This document shows positions 1-7,673 of a stretch of 62,080 nt of DNA, piece after piece; position 1 is the stretch's first letter, and each line of letters starts with the position of its first letter. Source of the stretch: Lachnospiraceae bacterium UBA7160 (lineage in GTDB: Bacteria; Bacillota; Clostridia; Lachnospirales; Lachnospiraceae); NCBI GenBank assembly GCA_002491565.1, contig DKWE01000009.1, positions 20,339 through 82,418 on the forward strand, given 5' to 3'. The notes under the pieces are model-generated. The model ran no database searches and had not been told where the DNA came from. It saw only the letters and a list, made by a program, of their open reading frames with translations. Made by a program: the position numbers and the translations under genes.

Positions 1-261
1 GTAGAGGTCACGATGCTCGACCAGGCAGGAAACCGGGTGGAGTCGGACTCCTCACTGCTTCGTGTGGCAGTCGAGAACGGGACGCTGCTCGGAATCGAGA
101 ATGGAGATCTGAGCGATGTGACGGACTATGCGTTCCCGGCCCGCAGAGCGTATCACGGACGGCTGATTGTCTATGTGAAGCCTGCACAGAACGGAGAAAA
201 GACTGTACTTCGGGTGACAGATGAAAAAGAAATGGTATATCAGCTGGCGCTTAGCGTATAG
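1..261 (+). CDS. Glycoside hydrolase family 2 C-terminal fragment (5' end outside window)
   Basis: The reading frame is open from base 1 and stops at TAG 259-261, so only the last 86 codons are present. The peptide has a VENG-TLLGIENGDLSD stretch followed by an AYHGR segment and a short beta-rich tail. This matches the C-terminal Ig-like domain of beta-galactosidase/beta-glucuronidase type GH2 enzymes, where a G-x-G/E-N-G-D motif precedes an F-x-G-R-like motif. The catalytic domain is not visible, so substrate cannot be stated. It lies 42 bp upstream of the YesN-like regulator, so it may close the previous polysaccharide-utilisation operon. Confidence 0.7.
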   Translation, partial: VEVTMLDQAGNRVESDSSLLRVAVENGTLLGIENGDLSDVTDYAFPARRAYHGRLIVYVKPAQNGEKTVLRVTDEKEMVYQLALSV

Positions 262-303
262 TTACTGATGGTGTGGGGAAAAGTCAACAGGAAGGAGACA
301 GCT

Positions 304-1875
304 ATGTACAGTGTCCTTTTGGTGGAGGATGAAAGGCTTGAGCTGGAGACACTGCGCGATTATGTGAACTGGAAGCAGGCTGGGGTGGAGCAGGTGTATA
401 CGGCGCGGGGCGGCAGAAGTGCGCTCGGGTGTATCGCGGAGCATGAGCCGGATATCCTGATTACGGATATCCAGATGCCTGGCATGAGCGGTCTGGAGCT
501 TGCGGAAATTGTGCGCCGGGAAGGGTATTCGTGCAAAATTGTATTTCTGACGGGATACGATGAATTTGAGTACGCGAAATCTGCGATCCGGCTGCATGCA
601 GAGGACTATATTCTGAAGCCGTTTATAGCGGAGGAAATCGAGCAGCTCGTGCGCAGACTGATCGCAGGGATTCAGAAAGAGCAGAGGACGGAGGAATCGG
701 TGCGCCTTGCGCGCGGAAAACTGCTGGAGCAGATCTGTCTGGAGGAGGATGCAGGTGTGAGAGCACGGCTTGCTGAGGAGGCCGGTCTGTATCTTTCCGA
801 TCTTTCAGGAAGCTTCGATTCCCGCGATACAAACTACGCTGCGGGGCACAGACAGGCGGCAGGCTATGGGATTTTTGCGGTTTACGGGGCGAATCCGGAG
901 ACGGTTGACCGGCTGCGGCGCTCACCGGAGCTGCTGCAGGTCTTTGGAATCAAAAATCGGATGGCGATTGCGGTGACTGATGCGTGCATCCCGGTTGCCA
1001 ACCTGTGTGCGAAGCTGAAGGGGGAACTGGAGAATCGAGATGCAGTTTTCGTATACATTGCGCATCCGGTCGCGCCTGTGGCTCTGTATGACCGCTATCA
1101 GGAACTGCAGAAGCTTTCGGACCTGCTTTTCTTTGCTGAGCGTGGAAAAATCCTGAGCTTTGATGAACAAGATGGGGGGGCATGTGACGGTGCATGCTGC
1201 AGTACGCTCGTCCGGAGGGTAGAGCAGGCGATTCTGATGCCGGAAGGACCGCAAGCGGTGACGGCAGCGATTTTCCAGGGGAACAGGGAAGAAGCAAGCC
1301 GTTTGATTGATGACTATTCGCGTTTTTTGAGGACACTGCCTGCAGAGGAATGCCGGAAGCGGCTCTATGAGCTGTATACACTCATAAACTATGAGATAAA
1401 AAAGGGAGACGCACTGTATTACCGGGAACTTGAGGAGAAAAAAGCGACATTGGGCTCCTGGATTTTTGAACTGGCGTTTTTTAGTGAGATCCTGGAGCGG
1501 CTGAAGGAGGATGTAGATGCGGCCTGCAGCCATTATCTGGCAAAGACAGAGAATCAGGACTGGTATATCACTTCCTGGGTAAAGGATTACATAAAGAACA
1601 ATTATGCAGGAGACTGCAGCGTGGAGGAGATGGCCGAGTGCCTGGGCTTGTCTCCGAACTATCTGCGGAGCCGGTTCAAGACAGGGGAGGGAAAGACCAT
1701 TCTGGAATACCTGACAGAATACCGTCTGGAGCTGTCCTGCGAGCTGCTGAAAGCCAAAAACCGGAAAGTGAAGGAGATCAGTATGGCGGTCGGCTACGAC
1801 AACGTGCCTTATTTTACGCAGATATTCAGAAAGAGATACGGGATGACGCCAAATGAGTATAAAAAGATTTATTGA
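304..1875 (+). CDS. YesN-type response regulator with AraC DNA-binding domain
   Basis: A 523-aa regulator. An N-terminal receiver (residues 1-120) has the acidic pair in VEDE, the phosphoacceptor Asp in ILITDIQMP and the Lys in YILKPF. A long middle region is followed by two AraC-type helix-turn-helix motifs in the last 100 residues (SVEEMAECLGLSPNYLR and VKEISMAVGYDNVPYFTQIFRKRYGMTPNEY). I chose ATG 304 because GGAAGGAGACA lies just before it; the longer upstream start has no ribosome site. The gene overlaps the kinase gene by 23 bp, so the two are translationally coupled. In this family the pair senses an extracellular glycan or its binding protein and switches on the adjacent ABC importer. 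That importer starts at 4019 here. Confidence 0.93.
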   Translation: MYSVLLVEDERLELETLRDYVNWKQAGVEQVYTARGGRSALGCIAEHEPDILITDIQMPGMSGLELAEIVRREGYSCKIVFLTGYDEFEYAKSAIRLHAEDYILKPFIAEEIEQLVRRLIAGIQKEQRTEESVRLARGKLLEQICLEEDAGVRARLAEEAGLYLSDLSGSFDSRDTNYAAGHRQAAGYGIFAVYGANPETVDRLRRSPELLQVFGIKNRMAIAVTDACIPVANLCAKLKGELENRDAVFVYIAHPVAPVALYDRYQELQKLSDLLFFAERGKILSFDEQDGGACDGACCSTLVRRVEQAILMPEGPQAVTAAIFQGNREEASRLIDDYSRFLRTLPAEECRKRLYELYTLINYEIKKGDALYYRELEEKKATLGSWIFELAFFSEILERLKEDVDAACSHYLAKTENQDWYITSWVKDYIKNNYAGDCSVEEMAECLGLSPNYLRSRFKTGEGKTILEYLTEYRLELSCELLKAKNRKVKEISMAVGYDNVPYFTQIFRKRYGMTPNEYKKIY

Positions 1876-3574
1876 CGGGTTGAGTTTTTTTCGAAAAGAG
1901 CTGCTGGTGTATGTGATCTTTGCCGTGCTGCCAATGCTGGGCGTCACATTTTACAATTACCAGAAAACGCGGGAGATCCTGCTGACAGAAAGCCACCAGG
2001 AGATGCAGCAGGTCATAGAGACGACGGCGCGCGGCCTGGATTCGACGTTTGCCGGATATGAGACGGTCCTGGATTTGATTTATGCAAATAAGACGATCTA
2101 TGGATATCTCTGCGCGGATTATGCGGAACTTTCCTATTGGGAGATGTTCAGCTATATCGACCAGCAGATGAGTAATATCATGGTTGTCAATCCGACGATC
2201 CGGCGGATTCGTTTTTACAGCACGAACCAGACACTTCCAAGTGATAATTACTATTTTTACAGGGAGGAAGAGCTTCCCGAAGGGTATGACACACTGGCAG
2301 AGACGAACCGGGGAGCGTGTGTGGCGGGAGGGGTTCTCGAGGAGAAGGATGCGACCTGTCTGGCCTTCTTCCGCAATATGAATCTGTATGCGAGTGGAAC
2401 GATGAAAAACGGACTTCTGCTGGAGGTAGAGGCGGATACGATTGCCGCGCAGCTGAAGCAGACGGATGAGAAACGTTCCTTATATCTTGTAAATGCGGAC
2501 GGGCAGATCCTTGCGGCTTCCGGCGATGGGATGGGAGAACAGATGAGCAGATACCTGCCAGGCTGGGAGGAGCTTTCGGAGCAGGAAACAAAGCTTCAGA
2601 TCGATGACAGTAGTTTTGTTGGCATCAGCCGTCCGCTGGATATGGGAATGCGGCTGATCCTGCTCGCAGATCAGGAGAGCCTGAACGCGAATGTCGAAGG
2701 GGTGACGCGTGCCATTCTGCTGATTTTTCTTGTGAGTGCGGCAACCGCGATTATTGCAATCTGGCTCTATGGGCGGATTTCCTCCGAGCGCGTCAACAAG
2801 GTAGTCTATGCGGCGCACCGGATGGGCGAGGGGAGATTTGACTATGTCCTGACGGATATGGGCGGCGATGAGATCGGGCAGATATCCGATGCGTTTAATC
2901 TGCTTGGCAGCCAGATCCAGACGCTGATCCGGGAAAATTATGAGAAACAGCTGATGCTGAAAACGAGTGAGATGAATCTGCTGCAGGAGCAGATCAATCC
3001 GCATTTTCTTTACAACGCGCTGTCGGTTATTTCATCGACCGCACTGCGGGAAGGCGGGAGGCGGACGGTCGCGAGTGTGCGGTATCTTGCGGATTTTTAC
3101 CGGATCTCATTAAATAAGGGGCTCACGATTGTAACCGTGAAGGAAGAGGTCGAGCTGCTGAAGAATTATATGAAGATTCAGAAGCTGCGATTTGAGGATA
3201 TGGTGGACATTGTCTATGACATCGATGAGGCTGCATATCCGTACCGGACGCTGAAGCTGGTGCTGCAGCCGCTTGTGGAAAATGCGATCCATCATGGAAG
3301 GAGAGAGGACTGTGTGCTGCACATTGTCGTGCGGGTCGGTCTTGCTCCGGATGCAGTGATCTATCAGATCCGGGACGACGGGGAAGGGATTTCAAAGGAG
3401 CGGCTGTCTGAGCTGCGCGGGGAGCTGAAACGGTCGCAGGAGGGCTTCGGACTGAAAAATGTTGACATTCGTGTCAAGCTGAATTACGGCGAGAAGTATG
3501 GCGTGACACTGGACAGCGAATACGGGCAGGGCACAGAGGTCACGGTCAGGATTCCCAGGGTGCCAGATGCGTAA
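1853..3574 (+). CDS. YesM-type sensor histidine kinase
   Basis: A 573-aa membrane kinase. One transmembrane helix lies near residues 17-37, followed by a large extracytoplasmic sensor domain (dCache-like by layout), a second helix around 285-305, a HAMP linker, and a His_kinase domain with INPHFLYNALS carrying the phosphorylated His. The C-terminal HATPase domain has the N box VENAIHHG and G boxes DDGEGIS and GFGLKNV. The gene starts inside the end of the YesN-like regulator gene. The pair should control the sugar ABC operon that follows, separated from it by about 440 bp containing a palindromic repeat and a possible operator. Confidence 0.93.
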   Translation: MSIKRFIDGLSFFRKELLVYVIFAVLPMLGVTFYNYQKTREILLTESHQEMQQVIETTARGLDSTFAGYETVLDLIYANKTIYGYLCADYAELSYWEMFSYIDQQMSNIMVVNPTIRRIRFYSTNQTLPSDNYYFYREEELPEGYDTLAETNRGACVAGGVLEEKDATCLAFFRNMNLYASGTMKNGLLLEVEADTIAAQLKQTDEKRSLYLVNADGQILAASGDGMGEQMSRYLPGWEELSEQETKLQIDDSSFVGISRPLDMGMRLILLADQESLNANVEGVTRAILLIFLVSAATAIIAIWLYGRISSERVNKVVYAAHRMGEGRFDYVLTDMGGDEIGQISDAFNLLGSQIQTLIRENYEKQLMLKTSEMNLLQEQINPHFLYNALSVISSTALREGGRRTVASVRYLADFYRISLNKGLTIVTVKEEVELLKNYMKIQKLRFEDMVDIVYDIDEAAYPYRTLKLVLQPLVENAIHHGRREDCVLHIVVRVGLAPDAVIYQIRDDGEGISKERLSELRGELKRSQEGFGLKNVDIRVKLNYGEKYGVTLDSEYGQGTEVTVRIPRVPDA

Positions 3575-3586
3575 GATACAGGAGCA

Positions 3587-3680
3587 GGTGTCGCAAAATA
3601 GCAGAAAGCTACAAGTGATGGTACATGGCCACTCGGCCAAGTACCTGAGCTTGATCCCTAACTGCATTTTGCGACACCCT
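3587..3680 (+). repeat. Palindromic repeat family A, copy 1
   Basis: A 94-bp element with perfect 13-bp arms, GGTGTCGCAAAAT (3587-3599) and ATTTTGCGACACC (3666-3678). Nested inside are AAGCT/AGCTT arms and a GTACATGGCC/GGCCAAGTAC hairpin. A second copy, about 85% identical over its length, lies at 38451-38547. The right arm is followed by a run of T, so this copy may also terminate the kinase transcript. It has no coding capacity, so it is either a miniature inverted-repeat element or a structured RNA/terminator cassette. Confidence 0.75.
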
Positions 3681-3845
3681 CTTTTTATTTTTGCGATGCA
3701 GGTTAGCCAACCGCTAACTAAGAGAGGGATGCCTGGATGGGTGCAAGCTCTTGTAGTGAGTCTTTACAGGTTATTAAATTCCAGAAGACCTCGCTTTTCT
3801 GTGAGGCATCTTTGCAATCGTGCCTGGTGCGGCGGCAGTCTGTGG

Positions 3846-3931
3846 TAAAAAGTGAAAGAAATCGTAAAATCCGGACAGAACAAACCTGCCGGGCAGAAAA
3901 ATGTGTTAAAAATTGAAAGGGATTGTAAAAT
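3846..3931 (+). promoter_or_regulatory. Paired direct repeats upstream of sugar ABC operon (possible regulator sites)
   Basis: Two 25-bp repeats at 3846-3870 and 3907-3931 match at 21 of 25 positions (core TGAAAG..AT.GTAAAAT). They are 61 bp apart, close to six helical turns, and sit about 90-170 bp upstream of the first permease gene. AraC-type regulators bind direct repeats, so these may be sites for the YesN-like regulator. The rest of the 3681-4018 gap holds a small GTTAGC/GCTAAC hairpin and no convincing gene. Confidence 0.45.
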
Positions 3932-4018
3932 GCTTTTCTTGTGCGCACGTCAAAATGCTGATAAAATTCCAGACAGAGAAGAGAACTTGTACAAAACAAA
4001 CAAAGAGAGGTGTTGCCT

Positions 4019-4978
4019 ATGAAAAAAACATCGGCGGTGCGTACAAAATCCCACAAAAGCATTGGCGCCAGGCTCTGGGAGCAGAGATATCTCTTCTTGC
4101 TGCTGCTTCCGGCACTGGTCTGGGTCATTTTGATTTGCTACGCTCCTATGACCGGACTGTACATGGCGTTTGTAAATTACACGCCGAAGGGAAATGGATA
4201 CTTCCAGGATCTGATTCAGTCCCCGTTCGTCGGGATGGACTGGTTTGAGTATTTTTTCTCGACTGATTTTATCAAAATCATGAGAAATACGCTTGCGACC
4301 AGCCTGCTGACCCTGCTGTTTTCGTTCCCGCTCCCGATTCTGCTTGCGATCTGCCTGAATGAAGTCAAGAGACCGGGCGTGAAGAAGTTCATTCAGACTG
4401 CGTCCTACCTTCCGTATTTTATATCGTGGGTAATCGCAGCCAATATCTTCATCACATTCCTGTCCTCCGACGGCGTGATCAACCAGCTCCTGATGGCGAT
4501 CGGATTTACGGATGAGCAGATCCTGTTCTTCCAGCACGGACCGTATTTCTGGTGGATCATCGCAATCGCAAATGCGTGGAAGGTGCTAGGCTACAACGCG
4601 ATCATCTATCTGGCTGCGATCTCCGGAATCAGCCAGGATATGTATGAGGCAGCGGATGTGGACGGTGCGTCGAGGCTTCAGAAGATCTGGTATGTGACGC
4701 TTCCTGCACTGAAACCGACCATTCTTGTCCTCCTGATTCTTGCGATTGGCGGCGTTCTGAACACTGGATTTGAGCAGCAGCTGTTGATGGGAAACAATTC
4801 GATTCTGGACTACTCGGATGTGCTTGACACCTACGCGTACCGTTACGGCCTGAAAAACGGCATGTATTCGTATGGTACTGCAGTTGGCCTGTTTAAATCG
4901 GTCGTATCGTTTATCCTCGTGATGGGTGCGAATTACATATCCAAGAAATTCAGCGATGACAACAGCGCATTGTTCTAA
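4019..4978 (+). CDS. Sugar ABC transporter permease, LplB type
   Basis: A 319-aa inner-membrane permease with six predicted helices. The cytoplasmic EAA loop (EAADVDGASRLQKIWYVTLP), near residue 215, would contact the ATPase. ATG 4019 follows AGAGAGG; the GTG nine bases earlier is less well placed. The second permease follows after 11 bp and the binding protein after that, making a three-gene importer for an oligosaccharide. No ATPase gene is in the cluster. Importers of this class in Firmicutes usually share one MsmX/MsmK-type ATPase encoded elsewhere. Confidence 0.92.
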   Translation: MKKTSAVRTKSHKSIGARLWEQRYLFLLLLPALVWVILICYAPMTGLYMAFVNYTPKGNGYFQDLIQSPFVGMDWFEYFFSTDFIKIMRNTLATSLLTLLFSFPLPILLAICLNEVKRPGVKKFIQTASYLPYFISWVIAANIFITFLSSDGVINQLLMAIGFTDEQILFFQHGPYFWWIIAIANAWKVLGYNAIIYLAAISGISQDMYEAADVDGASRLQKIWYVTLPALKPTILVLLILAIGGVLNTGFEQQLLMGNNSILDYSDVLDTYAYRYGLKNGMYSYGTAVGLFKSVVSFILVMGANYISKKFSDDNSALF

Positions 4979-4989
4979 GGAGGCAGAAT

Positions 4990-5883
4990 ATGGTAAATAA
5001 TAAAATCAAGACAAAAAAACCTGTCTCAGAAATCATATTTGATATTTTTGTGGTTATTTTCCTTGCGCTGGTCGTGATTGTCTGCGTGTATCCGTTCTGG
5101 AATATTTTTATCATCTCCATCAATGACGCGACAGACGCGATCCGCGGCGGACTGTACTTCCTTCCGAGAAAGCTGAGTCTGGCAAGCTACAAGGACATCC
5201 TGTCCCGGTCGACCTTCCTGCACTCGATTCTCGTGACACTGGCGAGAACCGGAATCGGCACGCCGCTGGCTGTGCTTGCCACATCAGCGCTGGCATACGT
5301 TCTCTCGAGAAAAGAGCTGATCTGCAGAAAGCCGTTGACGCTGCTGTTCATTTTCACGATGTACTTCGGCGGCGGACTCGTTCCGTATTACATGATTTTA
5401 AAGAATCTCGGTATGCTGGACCATTTCATCGTGTTCATTTTTCCGAACCTGATCAGCGTGTACAACATGATCCTGGTCCGGAACTATATCGAGGGGATGC
5501 CGGATGCGCTGTTTGAGGCATCAAAGCTGGACGGCGCAAATGATCTTGTGATCTTTTTCCGGATTGTGATTCCGCTCGCGAAGCCGATCATTATGACGGT
5601 CGCACTGTTTGTGGCGATCACGCAGTGGAACTCCTGGTTTGACGCATATCTGTATACGAACAGCCAGGATCTGAAGACCATGCAGTCGATCCTGGTGGAA
5701 ATCCTGAACCAGTACCAGACGACAGCTGCCAATCAGGCGGCAAACCGTGCCGGGCAGAATATTACCCCGGACAGCATCCGGATGGCGGCAACGATGGTTG
5801 CAACAATACCGATCATTATGGTATATCCGTTTATCCAGAAATACTTTGTAAAGGGCATTATGCTTGGTTCCGTAAAGAGCTGA
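4990..5883 (+). CDS. Sugar ABC transporter permease, YtcP/AraQ type
   Basis: A 297-aa permease with six membrane segments and the EAA loop EASKLDGANDLVIFFRIVIP near residue 180. The C-terminal KYFVKGIMLGSVK is typical of this family. AAGGAGGCAGAAT directly precedes the ATG. It pairs with the LplB-type permease just upstream to form the channel. The binding protein gene begins 25 bp downstream, so all three should be co-transcribed. Confidence 0.92.
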   Translation: MVNNKIKTKKPVSEIIFDIFVVIFLALVVIVCVYPFWNIFIISINDATDAIRGGLYFLPRKLSLASYKDILSRSTFLHSILVTLARTGIGTPLAVLATSALAYVLSRKELICRKPLTLLFIFTMYFGGGLVPYYMILKNLGMLDHFIVFIFPNLISVYNMILVRNYIEGMPDALFEASKLDGANDLVIFFRIVIPLAKPIIMTVALFVAITQWNSWFDAYLYTNSQDLKTMQSILVEILNQYQTTAANQAANRAGQNITPDSIRMAATMVATIPIIMVYPFIQKYFVKGIMLGSVKS

Positions 5884-5908
5884 GCTGGAAAAAGAAAGGA
5901 GAACTACT

Positions 5909-7486
5909 ATGAGAAACAGAAAAGCAGTATCGATGGCAGCAGGTGCAGTGATGCTGGCAGCTGCATTGGGCATGACAGGGATCACGGCGGGAGCTGAGGA
6001 GACGGTGACACTCACCTTTTTTGACAAAAACTCCGGCAGCAATACCTTTGATGATCCGGTAGCGCAGGCGATTGAGGAGAAGACCGGCGTGACGATCGAG
6101 GTGGAGAATCCGACCGGGGATCCGCTCGAGAAGCTGAATCTGATGCTGACCGGACAGAATTATCCGGACATCGTTCTGATGGACCGCGGCAATGAAATCG
6201 TATCGAGATATATCGAAGCGGGCGCACTGATTCCGCTGAATGATCTGATCGATGAGTATGCGCCGAATGTAAAGGAAATGTATGGCGAGGTGCTGACAAA
6301 GAGCCGTTACAAGGATGGGCAGAATTATTATCTGAACAACTGGTACGGCGTAGACCCGGATGCTTCTGCCGGTGTGCTGATGCGCCGCGACCTGCTCGCT
6401 GAGATCGTGGGCGAGGACCGCGCGATGTCGACTGAGCCGTTTACGCAGTCGGAGTACATCGATATTCTGAAGCAGTTTAAAGAGAAATTCCCGGAGCTGA
6501 ACGGGAAGGAGAGCATTGCAGTTACGCTGGATGCGGAGAGCAAAAACTACGAGGGAACGCTCTGGGGCATGTATGGAATGAAGAGCTACTACGTAGAGGA
6601 CGGACAGATTTTCCACAAGGTGAGAGATCCGAAATATCTGGAAGCTGTGACCTTCATGAATCAGCTGTACACCGAGGGACTGTTGGATAAGGAATGGGTT
6701 GTAAATAAGAAGGAGCAGTGGACACAGAAGCTCTCTACCGGAAACGTGTTCTCGACTTTCGCATCCTACTGGGATACGGACGCTGCAAATGCAAGCCTGG
6801 CGGAGACGGTTGGGCCGGAGGCAAAGTTCTTCAGCTATAAGGTGGTTGCGGATGACGTGGATCCGTCAGCGACGACCTACAACGGCAGAAGTACGCTTGG
6901 CTGGGATGCCATCGGTATCACAAGCAATTGTCAGAATGTGGAGGCAGCGATGAAGCTGATCGACTTCCTTGTAAGCGAGGAAGGCCAGTATCTGATGATG
7001 TGGGGCGTAGAAGGCCAGAACTGGGACCTCACAGACGGGGTACATGTACCGCACCAGGATGTGCTGGACGGCTTCAATACGGACTTTGACAAAGAAAAGC
7101 TTGAAACTGGCGCAAGAAAGTGGACCTGGTTTATCAAGAATGGAAATGGAAGCGACGGCACTCCGTATGATATCACAAAGTGTGAGCAGCCGGAAACTGC
7201 TGTGTTTGCGAACCAGTGCTTCGGTGAATCGGACAGCTGGGATACTGCAGATTTCTCAGGGCTGGAGCCGGCAGGCAGCACGATTGAGGGCCTGTCGTGG
7301 CAGAAAGTAAAGGATGTGTACGACCAGAACTTCCCGGCTATCGTGAATGCGGCTGACAGCGCAGAGGCCGCTTCTGTCTACGAGGCGATGGTAGCTGAGA
7401 TGGAATCCTCCGGTCTTCCGCAGGTAGAGAGCTACATGACGACGACGTATCAGGAGCGGATGGAGCTGTGGGGACAGGCAGAGTAA
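5909..7486 (+). CDS. Extracellular sugar-binding protein of ABC importer
   Basis: A 525-aa solute-binding protein of the LipO/family-1 type. The N-terminus has a basic start (MRNRK), a hydrophobic core and a likely signal peptidase I site after GITAGA. There is no Cys in this region, hence no lipobox, which is unusual for a Gram-positive binding protein. The mature part starts with VTLTFFDKNSG and contains a PDIVLMDRG segment typical of the family. It should deliver an oligosaccharide to the two permeases encoded just upstream. The neighbouring alpha-galactosidase suggests an alpha-galactoside, but the ligand is inference. Confidence 0.9.
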   Translation: MRNRKAVSMAAGAVMLAAALGMTGITAGAEETVTLTFFDKNSGSNTFDDPVAQAIEEKTGVTIEVENPTGDPLEKLNLMLTGQNYPDIVLMDRGNEIVSRYIEAGALIPLNDLIDEYAPNVKEMYGEVLTKSRYKDGQNYYLNNWYGVDPDASAGVLMRRDLLAEIVGEDRAMSTEPFTQSEYIDILKQFKEKFPELNGKESIAVTLDAESKNYEGTLWGMYGMKSYYVEDGQIFHKVRDPKYLEAVTFMNQLYTEGLLDKEWVVNKKEQWTQKLSTGNVFSTFASYWDTDAANASLAETVGPEAKFFSYKVVADDVDPSATTYNGRSTLGWDAIGITSNCQNVEAAMKLIDFLVSEEGQYLMMWGVEGQNWDLTDGVHVPHQDVLDGFNTDFDKEKLETGARKWTWFIKNGNGSDGTPYDITKCEQPETAVFANQCFGESDSWDTADFSGLEPAGSTIEGLSWQKVKDVYDQNFPAIVNAADSAEAASVYEAMVAEMESSGLPQVESYMTTTYQERMELWGQAE

Positions 7487-7542
7487 TCCGGGTGTAAGAA
7501 GCACATGTGTTCCGGCTTATGTGAGTCGGCTTAGAAACAGGA

Positions 7543-7576
7543 AGGGCTGCAGCGGGGGATTGGCTCGCGCAGCCTT
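7543..7576 (+). terminator. Possible terminator after binding-protein gene
   Basis: GGCTGC and GCAGCC arms enclose a GC-rich loop and are followed by TTTT. It sits between the binding-protein gene and the GH36 gene and may reduce read-through rather than stop it. Confidence 0.45.
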
Positions 7577-7673
7577 TTCTGCGGGTGAAAGCGCCGGATG
7601 GTGAGGCCGGACGCCGTTTGCGAAATGACACGGATACAGAATTGTGATTCTGGCGTATATGGAGGAGCAGAAG

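Noticed and set aside
922..1947. Long minus-strand frame opposite the YesN-like regulator
   Set aside because: Low-information composition, no ribosome site or domain; a shadow of the plus-strand gene.
3567..3848. 93-codon frame across family A copy 1
   Set aside because: It reads through the palindromic repeat and has no family features.
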